Positions 1-10,964 of a stretch of 64,000 bases of DNA are shown in pieces. Where the stretch lies: assembly GCF_001625195.1 (NCBI RefSeq), contig NC_054389.1, forward strand, positions 620,001 to 684,000. The letters are read 5' to 3'. Each line of letters starts with the position of its first letter. The first letter of the stretch is position 1. This DNA comes from Drechmeria coniospora. Its lineage: Eukaryota > Ascomycota > Sordariomycetes > Hypocreales > Ophiocordycipitaceae. Under the pieces are notes generated by a model. It did no database searches. It was not told the origin of the DNA and worked only from the letters and a program-made list of their open reading frames with translations. Made by a program: the position numbers and the translations under genes.

Positions 1-147
1 ATCAAAACGTACATAAAAGTATACCTACAGTTAGCATAGCGCAGGTTGGAAATATGCCAAGGCTTCCAACCACCCCCTATGCTTCTCGATACAACCTTAA
101 TTTGTTTATTGTAAGGAATATATTCATATTCTTCCAAGGTAGCAATA

Positions 148-822
148 CTACCTTTTGTACATATCTGTATTCCAACCTAACCTATCGCACGTCCCATTAA
201 AGTCGGACGTTTTTGGGTAGTCGGAAGCTGAAAACTGCGAATCTACCGTCCAACCGCCTGTTGAACCAGAAATATCAGATATAACGCCTACCAAACTAGC
301 CCATTCGCGACAGCCATCCTTATTAATGTTTAGTGTCTTCATAAAGACATCTATATGCTTCTCCTCGACAATATTAAAGTTATAGCATACCCATTTATAT
401 AGTTTATCGACATATTGCGTATGTATGCGTTCCGTTCCAGTATTATTAATAAAAGTCGACTTAATATTGCATTTCGGTAATACATTAGGATGAAAATCGT
501 ATCCCAATTTTTTGATTCTGGCCAGAATTCGACTGTAAGCCTTTAGGTCCTCAGGGGGCGCCGTACAACCATCCACCAACATAATGCGACTAAATGTAGC
601 GGATACGCGAGCTAGAGCGCCTAATGATAGCTGATTAATACGATGTGTATTCGCTAGCATGACTTGATACCCGAATAGGAATGAGTCGGTGTAGACATGG
701 AGCCCAGTTTGGCTATGTATCGTTCCCGGTAGCACCAAGTCATCTATTGGAATACTTGCTGTACCGCTAGAGAGTATGGCTATAGCAGATAGCAGTGCCT
801 TGATGCAGTTCCAATACAACAT
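148..822 (-). CDS. Putative secreted protein, unrecognised (224 aa)
   Basis: An uninterrupted 224-residue frame starts with a hydrophobic stretch (about residues 5-22) followed by small residues (GTASIP), which resembles a cleavable signal peptide. The mature part has five widely spaced cysteines and two N-glycosylation sequons (NNTG, NGTC), consistent with secretion. Base composition is clearly more AT-rich than the conserved genes in the window, and the region beyond it is AT-rich repeat-like DNA. I recognise no domain. It could be a lineage-specific secreted protein or effector candidate, or a decayed gene. No intron is needed to keep the frame open. Sequence supports secretion only; any role would be guesswork. 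Confidence 0.5.
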   Translation of the reverse strand: MLYWNCIKALLSAIAILSSGTASIPIDDLVLPGTIHSQTGLHVYTDSFLFGYQVMLANTHRINQLSLGALARVSATFSRIMLVDGCTAPPEDLKAYSRILARIKKLGYDFHPNVLPKCNIKSTFINNTGTERIHTQYVDKLYKWVCYNFNIVEEKHIDVFMKTLNINKDGCREWASLVGVISDISGSTGGWTVDSQFSASDYPKTSDFNGTCDRLGWNTDMYKR

Positions 823-3170
823 GATGCTAATTGATTGTGCGTGTTAATGTAAGCTTAGTGAGTTGCAAGTAGAGTAGATTGTCTGCCGTCCAGTCGTTGC
901 TTGATGGCATTGGTAAATTGTCCAGATTGTGTCGTTTTGCTTGATATTGGGAACAGTTTCTTAGTAGGAGCACACAGGAAACTATACTTATATACCTATT
1001 GCAGATACCTAAATACATGTACTTACAAGGTTAAGTGCATGCAAACGAGTGCAATACATTAGGTGCAGGTATGAGTGCAAGTACTTCGTTGTACTTTCAA
1101 CTACAAGTATTATTACCACGGATTTTGTAACTGTTGCCCTTGTAAGGCCAAACGTACCGTAGGATACTCTATTCTCAGGCCCCAATTAATATCCACCCAC
1201 CAACTTTCAATAACTGGCCATGACAAAGTGTATCCGCAGATGGATGCTACGGACATATTAGCAAGCAGGGAGTTAAACCCGCTATCTAGCGAGGCATCTA
1301 ACAAAAAGGCTCATCCGCTAGTACAACTACTTATTAGAGACGTAAGACTGTGTTCGTTACCATTACGGGCTATGTTACGCTTCTACTTACCCGCCAAGTA
1401 CAGCAGCGGCTACAACAACCACAATACTACGATCCGTGCGAACTCAGCCTATTCTTGGCGTCAACGGAGAAGAGTCAATATTGCAGTAAGGATACTAAGC
1501 ACGATTCAATCCCTTACTTGCAAGTACTTAGGGGGGCATACAACTACTAAGTACAACCAGGGCCTGTACGTTGTACATGTACAGGACGTACGGAAATGCA
1601 CAAGTGTGTGCACCAGGGGTATCCTTGTACTTTTACATACTGCCAGTAATTAAGTACTCCGTACTTCAAGTATAAGTAATACATGAACGCCAACTTGTAC
1701 GCACATGCAATATCAGTATTTATTTGTATACGTGCTGTGCAGATAAAGTAAGCACCCTGTACTGTACGAAGTACGGGGAGAGTAATATTGCATTTTCAAG
1801 TATGCTGTAAGTAGTACTTGAGTAAAAAAAAACCTTTGGAGTATTACTTGTAGTATTCAAATACAGTCGCGGAGTCCGTATACTTGCATTTATTTGTATT
1901 TGTTACAGTACTAACACTATGGAGTACAAGTGCTGTATTTAGTTTACGTACTGTATATATTGAGTTTGCGTACTGTATATGTAAGTAAAAGTAAAGACGA
2001 TGTCCAGTTCTGATGCGGGTCTCGAGCAACAGAACTCCGTTTAGTACGAAGCATATTACGGGGTAATACTTAAGTACAGTAAGTGCGTTGCAGGGCTGCA
2101 TTACCACTAATCGTTCTACTTGCTGTAATTGTACAGTACCAGAGTACTTAAGCGTAAGTAAGTAAGGGTTTGTGGTTTACCGAGTTGCCGTAGACTAGCA
2201 GTGCTAAATCAATCGGATACTCCTACTTGGACGGAGTTCCTACTCGTCCTTCGATGTCTTGCAAGCACAACCTGGTGGACACTCTGGATCGTCCATTAAT
2301 AGCCCTATGCCCATTTTTGGACCAGTTGTAAGAGGCGTATGGAAGCGGTAGATTATCACGGCTACCAGGTCCTCCTTACTGAAGGTTCTACTTGAGTGCA
2401 GTACAAGTAAATACAGTATACCATCTACTGTAAGAATGCTAGTACGAGGTGTTTCACGAGCTTGTGGAAACTGACGAGCACAATTTAGTACATGTACTTG
2501 CATACAACTACATGACGTGATCCAGTTTTGACACAACAGCAATATTCATTTGTCATAGTACTCCGTACGGATGCTAGCATTAGGAATCCCATTGTCATGG
2601 GTCCCGCCTTGGCTCACTGGATCCTGTAATGGTTCAAGATTGGTAATAACGGCAGGATGCTAAGATGAGCCCCGTATCCCACCCATGGTGCATCTGTATT
2701 CCACCCATATTCCTTCGCGTTCGGTCTTAATTCCGCCTCAGCACCAACTCGACGTCACGAGGACCTACAGTACTTTCATGTAAGTAAAGTACTTACATAA
2801 CATACTCTACTCCGTACTTGTCCATGAACTCTCTACTGTACTTGCAACTACTGTACTTACTGTATGAGTGGAGTGAGGTGTAAGTACTGTACATTACATT
2901 ACTCACTCGATTGCACTGTTTGCAGGTATTTGTTACTAATAATTTGTCCTACCGTCACTGCATCAGCTGCATCTAAGTATTAGTGGAAAGGTACGGATTA
3001 CGGGACCGTACAAGAACGTGCTCCGTACGGAGGAAGTACTTACTTACCAGGACTTATACACTTTTCGATTCTCATGCCCTTGTCCGGTAGTTGGAAAGGC
3101 ACATGCTCACAGTTCAGTATTCTTGTAAATATACACTGTCACTTCTTGTGCACGCTTGGAGTGAGTGCAA
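823..3170. other. AT-rich gene-free spacer
   Basis: I see no convincing gene. The DNA is dense in short near-palindromic words built from GTAC, ACTTG, AAGTA and CTCCGTAC. The open frames here (for example the 192-residue frame at 1075-1653) lack protein-like composition and family similarity, and are best explained as chance. Confidence 0.6.
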
Positions 3171-3178
3171 GTTCGTGT

Positions 3179-3200
3179 ACTTACTTACATGTAAGTAAGT
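3179..3200. repeat. 22-bp perfect palindrome
   Basis: The sequence reads ACTTACTTACAT followed by its exact reverse complement, giving a perfect 22-bp palindrome inside a spacer rich in the same words. It could extrude as a cruciform or bind a dimeric protein. Nothing in the sequence says which. Confidence 0.85.
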
Positions 3201-4179
3201 GTACAAGTGTGCACACTCAAATATAGTACTTGTACTCCGTACATGCAGCTCACTTCCCTTTGCCTAGGTGTAGATCGCCAGACAAGCTACTTGCTGAGTT
3301 GAGTGCAGATGCAGGAGCTGCAGATGCAGGAGCTGCATATACATGTAGGTGTAAATATTGATAATGATTCTAGGCGTACGGCATGAGCATCACCTAAGTA
3401 CTTGCTTGTAAGTATACATGCAAGTAATGCTGTACATGTGCTGTAGAATAACTGCTTGATCTGGCTCGAGTGCCATCGTTTGGTCCATGCTCAGCGTCGT
3501 GACTTGCGTATTTGCTCAAAACTCATATAGAACGTATATGCACATCAGCAAGAAGTTTGCAGGCTTTTCCGAATGGCGCATCATGTACACGTAGCTGTGC
3601 GGGAAACCCACCGAGGGGACGTGTGGTTGGCAACACCCGACGCGAGCTCGGCCTGAGCCATGATCTAGAGACACGCAAGGCGCACATTGTGGATTATTTC
3701 TTGTAACCGACCGTGACGCGCATGCGCAGCCGCTTCTCGAAAGGTGGCACGAGGATGGCCCCTTGCATGGGGTGCCAGAGTCGAGCGTGGCATTGATCGT
3801 CGAGGATACGTAGGCAGTTGGTGACAAAGTCCTCGCATCTGTCCTACGTCCGGAGCACAGATTCGGAGGATTCAGGAAGGAATGGCGGCAACGGGGAATG
3901 CTCGGACATCGAGCGCACGTCCGCCGGTGTTCTCAGAGGAACGGCAGCAGCGCATGGCAGGATCGTTTTCGACGCGCAAGGAGCCGTCGACACACCGTAC
4001 CATGTTGGAGCCGCCGTTTGCTCCCTTCGACTTTTGCGTACCGGAGTTTCGTTGTCGAGGGCTCGAGACTGTCTGTAGGAGGATCGTAGGATGTCGTGGG
4101 TGTAGGATGTCGTATGTCTGGAGTATTGCTGGTCATCGATTTTGTCTCCTTTGCACATCAGTCGTCCATTGATGATGGA

Positions 4180-4246
4180 GGGATGCCACATGCCCATGCT
4201 GGTATGCCACATGCCCATGCTGGTATGCCACATGCTGGTATGCCGC
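4180..4246. repeat. 21-bp tandem repeat, about 3 copies
   Basis: The unit GGTATGCCACATGCCCATGCT occurs about three times, the last copy shortened. The period is a multiple of three, so open frames run through it on both strands, but none looks like a gene. Confidence 0.8.
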
Positions 4247-4550
4247 TTCATGAAATATACTACTGGCTCCTTGTGCCCGTATCTTACTTTGTCCAATTTG
4301 CACAGTGGCATATTGTGACAAGGAAGTAAATGCGTTGAAGCTCGGGCGAGGAGGCAAGTAGCAACGACTGAGGGCAGAGGCGGTTCTCTTCTCGATCGTA
4401 CCGCCGCCGCCGCTTTCGTCAGAATACACAGGCAGCAAAAGCTGAGGCCAAAAGGTTTGTCTTCCCAGTGCACAGCTCAGGCCTGATGCGCGAGTGTCGG
4501 CTTAAAATCGACCCATGTTGAAGAAAACTTTGCAGTGATTCCGTCCGAAC

Positions 4551-5228
4551 ATGAGAGGCTTCTTCAGCGTGGCATTGGTATTCGTAGTCGTGTTTGTATC
4601 GGCAACCTTCTTGCTTCTAGGAAGGGTACGCCCGCAGAGCCCTGCCCTTGCGTTTTATGCTGCTGTCGGAGGCAGTCTACCGCTCCATCTTGGCGCAGGC
4701 GGGATTCGTAAGACCATGCTTGGGTAAGCCTCTCGCTCGGTTCGATTTCAGGCCTTGATTCCGATTGATTTTTGTGCTGTGGTATGAGATTATCAGATCA
4801 TCGTGACAGTCGTCTTGACACCAATACCGAGTCGACTAGGTAGTCCGGGTCATGCTTGCGGTCGGAATTTTGGACCAGTCGGTGGGATAGTGGCGATGGC
4901 GGCAAGGAACTGGAATATACCGACTATCAATCAGCCTTGCGGCTGCTCACCTCCGGTTGGTTGCTTGGAAGGGAATATTACCTGCTCATCATCTGCTTCT
5001 CGTCCATTCGAGATGGCGCATTTCGAGGGCTTGCAAGGAGAGACGGATGAGAAGGGGGGGGTGAAGGATTTGGTGGGCCTTGATGTGCAACCGAGTGTTT
5101 TGGGAACCCTGAAGCTGACCGACCTGCCAGCAGCCACGTGCAGGGCCCCGAGTGCTAGGGACTCGTTCTGTACAGACGATATGATGTGTATTCCACTGTC
5201 TTTCTGTAGCGGTCGAATCGTACTATGA
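4551..5228 (+). CDS. Candidate small secreted or membrane protein, splice structure unresolved
   Basis: An ATG at 4551 opens a frame whose first 25 residues are strongly hydrophobic (MRGFFSVALVFVVVFVSATF and on), typical of a signal peptide or anchor, and which stops at 4727 if unspliced. Good donor-like sites lie near its end (GTAAGA at 4708, GTAAGC at 4724). A second open frame, from before 4803 to a stop at 5228, has about ten cysteines and would make a plausible secreted exon. With donor 4708 and an acceptor ending at 4788 the frame closes, but other joins are possible. I recognise no family. The alternative is a 58-residue orphan peptide plus an unrelated chance frame. Confidence 0.3.
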
Positions 5229-6930
5229 GCAATATGCCACGAATGAAATCGATATGCTCGGCCCTTGTCATGTAAAGATACATGGTGCGTAGGTCGACTG
5301 GTAGAATGGTAATTCTCGTCAAGATGGCCTGGAAGTGGCTCGTCACCCCTGCTGTACCGTTCAAAGATACTCTAGACAAGGTATGCTGGCGCTGGAAACA
5401 TGACAGAGCAGTAGAGAAACGAGTAAGAATAATGCAAGTCTTTGAGTGTCAGTGTGCTTGAGAATATCAAGTCCATGGTGCAGGTTCCCTCCCTGGACCA
5501 GTTTCGCCTAGTTCAAACACACTCGTTCGAACTCACCACTTCGACCGAGGGTTCTATCCATCATGCTACCGCAATTTAAGCGACACAGACATGCTGGGTG
5601 CAGTATTGCTGCACTGCACCGGCATCGGTCCTTGTGCTCATGCAGCATCAATGTAGAGAAGCCAGCTCTTCCCCGGCAACCATGGCAAAGTATGCTTGGC
5701 TCTGGCTCGTGATGATTCACGGCTCGGCAACATCGTGATGCAGAGGAGAATGGAATAGACGATTGTCATCAGCTTCGCTTGCATTTCGGTTCCTGATTGG
5801 GTCAGATCGTGCGGCTGTGGCCGCGTGGTCGGTTCGAGTCGTCGAGCCGTTTCCATCTCCTTCCCCTGTTGGAGTCCGTCATCAAGGTATCACTATGGGG
5901 GATGAAGGGGAAGCTTGAGTCGGTTGTGTCGCATATTGGGCTTGACGTGTCCACTGTTTCGTTTGGTCTTGTGCAGAAAGAAAGTAACTGCTGGGCCTCG
6001 GTCATGGGGAGTTGGCAGGGTTCTTTCAGGGCACCCTGCTGTACGTCTCCTGAAATGTTCCCTCTATCCGCCTCCGAGACGCCCGTTTAACGTTCCTTGG
6101 TGTTCATATACAGGCATGTAGGCTATTCATCAGCCTCTGCGTCGTCTTCTTTCAAAAACTTAATATCTAGCCATGCCCTATCGTGGATGTGTTGACACTA
6201 TCCTTATTCTCCCTTATTGGGATCCTGCGTCAAGTACGTGATCGAGTTTAGAATAATTTTGCCCCTAAATGCCGTCGTGTGCCAAGTATGCCATCATTCT
6301 TTTCCTCCTCTTTCAACGCCGACAACGATTGAAGCCGTCGGGTGCTTTCTTGGCCGCGTTTGCTACTATTTCGTGCCATCGAATCGAAGAACTGGCTACT
6401 GGCGTGCATTCGGATGCCCTCTGCGCATCATAGATCGTCGCTCTTGGAGCAGGTTTGATTTCAAGTTGACGCCCCTGTCTGCCTTGCTTCATCGTCTGCA
6501 TCATCTCGTATCTTGACGTTGTCAAACACCGTTCATGTTTGCGTGGATTTCATCTCCATCGTATTCTTCCTCGGCATTCGTCCCCCTCCGCCCCCGGTAT
6601 TGGAATTTCCGTGGTCGTAAGTCGTGCTCGTCATGCTACTCGTTTTTATCCCATTGTTTATCTCCGTCGAAAGGATGGCAAGCAGGATGACGATTTTTAT
6701 GCGACGTATCGATTCGTAATCGTAGGCGGTACGGGTCGTGGGAAGAGTGATGTAGCCCAAGGTTAGGAGACAATATTGACTCCAACTCCAGGCATGAAAC
6801 TTACAAGGTTTCAGCTGTCTGTTTGAGATTGGAATAATACAAACAAAACAGTTGCCCCGCTGGGCGGTGAGAGGGAACATTCAACCTGCCATAGTGATGA
6901 ACGCAGAACAGCAGATTCGAGTGCCCACGT
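5229..6930. other. Spacer without recognisable gene
   Basis: Short frames only, on both strands, with no domain, splice pattern or repeat that I can support. Confidence 0.5.
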
Positions 6931-7542
6931 ATGGAACCAGTATTGAAATACGGAGTAGGCAGCATATGTATTCAGCTGCTATTCCCTTTGCCTCTCCAAT
7001 TGAATTGCGTAGGTTCGAACAACGATGGGAGATTGGGCCTCCCTGAAGGTACGTACGCTCGTACCCCTGAGCTCTTTATTGGCGTAATGAACCTTGGGCA
7101 AACGTCCACCAATCCTGACCTCGCTAAGCAAACGTATTCAACTCAGCAACTCTGCTCCGTCGTACAGGCCAACCCGCCACGGATAAACGGCTCCTGTCTC
7201 TCACCTAGGTGTACTCATCCAACTGGTGCCGCCCAAGGCGCCGGGGTATACTGCAGTATCTGCAACGAATCGATCATTCTATCCATCAAGCCTACCAACA
7301 TGGGCAAATACCCGATCTCGACAGAGACAAGTAGCTTGCGTCCGCCTAGCTCAGAAGGCCTGATTTGCCATATTCGTTTCGTCAGGCGTACGTTTCCTCG
7401 CCTGGAAATCAACATCACTAACGTACAGTGGCAGATCTACTCGAGGAGTGCAAAATTCTATCCCGACAAACCCAATCAACCTCCACGCTCTGTCAGGCCT
7501 CCGATTGTATATTGTGGTGTCTGTTTCTCGGATATCGCCTAG
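6931..7542 (+). CDS. Unrecognised open frame (203 aa)
   Basis: This 203-residue frame begins with a hydrophobic N-terminal region (about residues 8-26) and carries nine cysteines, including CTHP and CSIC. Composition is more protein-like than its neighbours, and no conserved gene overlaps it. I recognise no family. A donor-like GTACGTACG near 7050 hints that an intron could change the model. It may be a lineage-specific secreted protein or a chance frame in non-coding DNA; I lean slightly to the latter. Confidence 0.22.
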   Translation: MEPVLKYGVGSICIQLLFPLPLQLNCVGSNNDGRLGLPEGTYARTPELFIGVMNLGQTSTNPDLAKQTYSTQQLCSVVQANPPRINGSCLSPRCTHPTGAAQGAGVYCSICNESIILSIKPTNMGKYPISTETSSLRPPSSEGLICHIRFVRRTFPRLEINITNVQWQIYSRSAKFYPDKPNQPPRSVRPPIVYCGVCFSDIA

Positions 7543-8662
7543 GTGAGGCGTTCGTGAACTATGTTTGGTCAAGGGCAACATAATAGACCTTCATCACCGC
7601 TATTCTGCCTTCAAGCCCCTTTGGACAACATGACATGCCTCGAGTCCAAACACGTTCAACAAAATGGCCTGCATTTCTTTGAGAATACTCTGCGCCGTCC
7701 ACGTTTTTTTCGATGCCCATATCGGATGTAGAGAATCACCAGACACCCAAAACGTCCAAAACGCCGAGATCGTTGGCCGGCACCGGAACTTCAGGCACCT
7801 CCTGAGTTCAAGGACCCAATGTTGGTAGAACTGGGGGCAGGATATTCGCAATTCATAATGCCTTCAAGACAGTCTTTAAGAACAGAAAAAAAGTTAAAAG
7901 ATGTTTCGCATCGAATGATGGTGGTGACGAGGTTGCTGGATATTATGAGGAAGTTACAATGCCAGTCCTACTCATTGAAGGCGTCCCGACAACAGCAACT
8001 TGTGAAAAAAACCATGCACAGTGGGTTTGCAGATAAGACGATCCAGGGAGCTTGAAAGCTTTGAGCAGGAAAAATCGAGCCAAGAACAACAGGAGCCCTA
8101 GTTCTAGCAGAAGTCTACATGAATGTATTCTCAGGTGAGCATGACTGATCATGCCGCATTCTCGTTCTGACTGACATGAGCTTTCTGTCCGTCCAACAGC
8201 GTACGTGGTCAGTAATGGTGCATCAAGGAGAATGACGTTTACTCTATGAAGTTGATGACATGGGACATGGAGACCAAGAAGTGTAAGGTGTAGGGGTTTC
8301 TGAAGGCTGGCAAGAGCACCAACCTACTGGAGCCCAGGACACGCTCTGGTTCAAAAAGCACACCCTCTTCTTTCTCCTTCATGCAAGATGCCTCCAATTT
8401 ACTTCCGGTTAACTCACAGGACGTGGAAGATCCACCCAAGACGTCACCTGGTCCACCTGATGCAGGTCAAACGATCGATTCACTTGAGCGTGTATGCCTT
8501 AGGAACTGATCTGGGGCTATTGCCGTTGGCTTGAAATCACTCCTAGCAACATGTATAACCAAAGGCCCAGCTTCAATCCTTGTACCTCCTTGTATCATCT
8601 TCTCCTCCCAGTTTGGGTGAGCTCTTTTCTCCATTTCCATTCATTCGGGTCGCCCACCCGTA

Positions 8663-8902
8663 TCACTTTATCGTCCTCTTCATCTTCCTCTTCATCTTCC
8701 TCTTCATCTTCCTCTTCATCTTCCTCTTCATCTTCCTCTTCATCTTCCTCTTCATCTTCCTCTTCATCTTCCTCTTCATCTTCCTCTTCATCTTCCTCTT
8801 CATCTTCCTCTTCATCCTCCTCTTCATCTTCATCTTCCTCTTCTTCATCTTCATCTTCATCTTCATCTTCTTCATCTTCATCTTCATCTTCATCTTCATC
8901 GT
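8663..8902. repeat. TCTTCATCTTCC microsatellite
   Basis: About 230 bp of interrupted (TCTTCATCTTCC)n and (TCTTCA)n. All frames stay open through it. On the minus strand one frame reads as a long Asp/Glu run between non-repetitive sequence (8595-9101, 168 residues); on the plus strand another reads as poly-Ser. The acidic reading is the more natural protein, but I see no conserved flanking domain, so I record the repeat and not a gene. Confidence 0.85.
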
Positions 8903-9029
8903 TGCCTCGTCTCCCACCGGAATTAAATGGCAACTTGACTTTAGCAATTCTATCATGACAGACAGGCCGTGCACTCTGCTGCTTCAACTTCTTCCCTTCT
9001 TTTGCCTCCGCTAACGGTAGCAGGTTTAC

Positions 9030-9890
9030 TTGTGCAGATTGTCTCCCAAACTGGCAATTCTTCCACTCCTGTCGAAGGCTCCACCCCATCACGACCTTCA
9101 TCTAGTTCTCCAACTGGGGCACATACTACCAGTAACTCTTTCCAATTCCCTCCGCTCGCTAACACAGCATAGAACTGGTCTCGTGGGCAAGTGGGTGGGA
9201 TATGAGACCCCGAACACTTGTTTCGTGAGAACTCTGCCAATTTCACCAGCTGATAACAGCTCTACCAGACTCCACTGGTGGACTTTTGGAATTTGGATCA
9301 TCATCATACTAATTATTCAACTCAACGTACCCATCACTGACTTCTCCAAGACTTTCGGGCCATGCGTGGGTAAGTGGCCGGGATACATGGCCACCGGCAA
9401 CTTGGTTTGTTACGTTCTCTGACTATTCCAGTGAAGGCTACCTTAATCTAGACCTCAATGGCCATGTGGGTAAGCGGGTGGGATGCCTGGCCACCGTCTC
9501 CGGCGGTGAGCAAAATGCTGAGTCTTTCCAACGCCTCAATTGACTTATTCACTTTACTGATTTTCCGTGCCAGTCTTTTCTCATAAATGCAACGTTGGCA
9601 GAGCTAGGTCCCCCTTAATCCGATATCTCATCTGTCTGCCATTCTAAGTTGCTTCCCCCAGAACTACTTTGTGATCTTCCCCCTCATCCAGAGTTAAGTT
9701 TTCCTGGTGCTCCATTTCCCGTGCTTTGCTGACCCCAAATCCATAAGAACCGCTCCTCTCCACCATACAGAGCTAAGTCCTCCTTGGGCCTCACTTCCCA
9801 CCCCTTGCTGACGTGATTCATCGGAGGCTTCCTTTTACGATTCGCCCTCAGTCAGAACTACGTCTTCCCCGCCGGGTCATGAATGTGCCT
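9030..9890. repeat. Degenerate dispersed motifs (TGGGTAAG..GGGATRCNTGGCCACCG; CAGAGYTARGTCC)
   Basis: A phrase with TGGGTAAGTGGCCGGGATAC and TGGCCACCG occurs near 9360-9395 and 9455-9500, with a weaker relative near 9185. Another, CAGAGCTAGGTCC / CAGAGTTAAGTTTTCC / CAGAGCTAAGTCCTCC / CAGAACTACGTCTTCC, recurs about every 70-110 bp between 9598 and 9870. This looks like an old tandem array decayed by substitution. No coding frame crosses it. Confidence 0.45.
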
Positions 9891-10248
9891 CGCTAACGTA
9901 TGATCGTAGTCTTGAGCTGTGTTGGGAGGGTGGGTGGCTTGAGGTACGTCCCTCCTCCCTCTCCTGCTTGCATCACTCACTTCACGTTTTGCCACCATAG
10001 GTTCCGGACCCTCCCCGGACGTGATGAAAAACTCGGAACATCCCTGACAAACGGGATCCCTTCGGTAGTTTGTTCTGATCCGGACATTGAAATTCGACTT
10101 GTATGACAGAAGCGCTTCCTTGCATTCCTTGGTCCTTCTACTTTGGCAAGTATCGAGTTGTGCGTTTGTTGATCCCCAGCACTTGCATCTGAACAACATG
10201 ATTGACTGTTTGTCTTGTCTACTATAAAATGTCCTTGTGACACTGTAG

Positions 10249-10330
10249 AAATAGAACCATCATAGAACCATCATAGAACCATTATAGAACCATCATAGAA
10301 CCATCATAGAACCATCATAGAACCATCATT
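10249..10330. repeat. 11-bp tandem repeat (ATAGAACCATC)n
   Basis: Seven or eight nearly identical copies of ATAGAACCATC; one copy has ATT for ATC. It lies about 170 bp upstream of the small secreted-protein candidate at 10498. Confidence 0.9.
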
Positions 10331-10497
10331 ACTCTTTCCATCGACTACTGCGGCGCACGAGAATGGAACTTGCTGATGGTTGGGTGAAAATAACATTTCC
10401 GTTGTTGCTATTCGTTCGGGCCTCGGCAACAAGTTGATGCACTGGAAGGCATTTTCCTTGTCCTTCATTTTCCTTATTCTTTCTGTTTCGTTCTGAT

Positions 10498-10964
10498 TTG
10501 AAAATTGCATTCCTCGTCTCCAAATTATATGTGGTAGCAGCTATGCAGAGTTCTTCCAGCGGGCTTGACTATCGGGATCCGGATGAAGCAAGTCTAATCG
10601 AAAGATACACATCAAAGGAGCATCACAAGGCTGTGGAAAAGAGACCTGTACAAATATGGCTCAATGCCACAACGGCTGAGGGTGTGTTGACGGATGTATC
10701 ATGGGACGAATATTTGTTGCCAACGGATTCAAAGATCTGGATGAGATGTCAGAGCATGGACTGCAACACTTACGCATTCAAAGGTACAAGGTTGATGGAG
10801 TGACATGTCGCCGGTTCGATTGTAGGACGAACGTAGGGCAACCGCTCAAGATGAAGCTGGATGACCTGAAAACTCGAACGAAATGGGCGATATTGAGCAA
10901 GGAAGCAGAATGCTTGACTGATGCTGGAAAGTCTCCGGCGATAATATTTGGCAGCTGGAAGTGA
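10498..10964 (+). pseudogene. Small secreted protein candidate split between two frames
   Basis: The ATG at 10498 begins MKIAFLVSKLYVVAA, a plausible signal peptide, and the frame runs to a stop at 10803. From about 10700 a second frame (+2 relative to the first) reads much more like protein, includes YKVDGVTCRRFDCRT and TRTKWAILSKEAECLTDAGK, and ends at 10964. The two overlap. No obvious GT..AG intron joins them between 10680 and 10760, so a single-base indel is the simplest explanation, with an unusual intron as the alternative. The C-terminal half vaguely recalls small effector-like secreted proteins of plant- and insect-associated fungi; that is memory-based inference. Confidence 0.4.

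Noticed and set aside
8551..8958. Poly-serine open frame
   Set aside because: Produced by the TCTTCATCTTCC microsatellite; no flanking protein sequence supports it.
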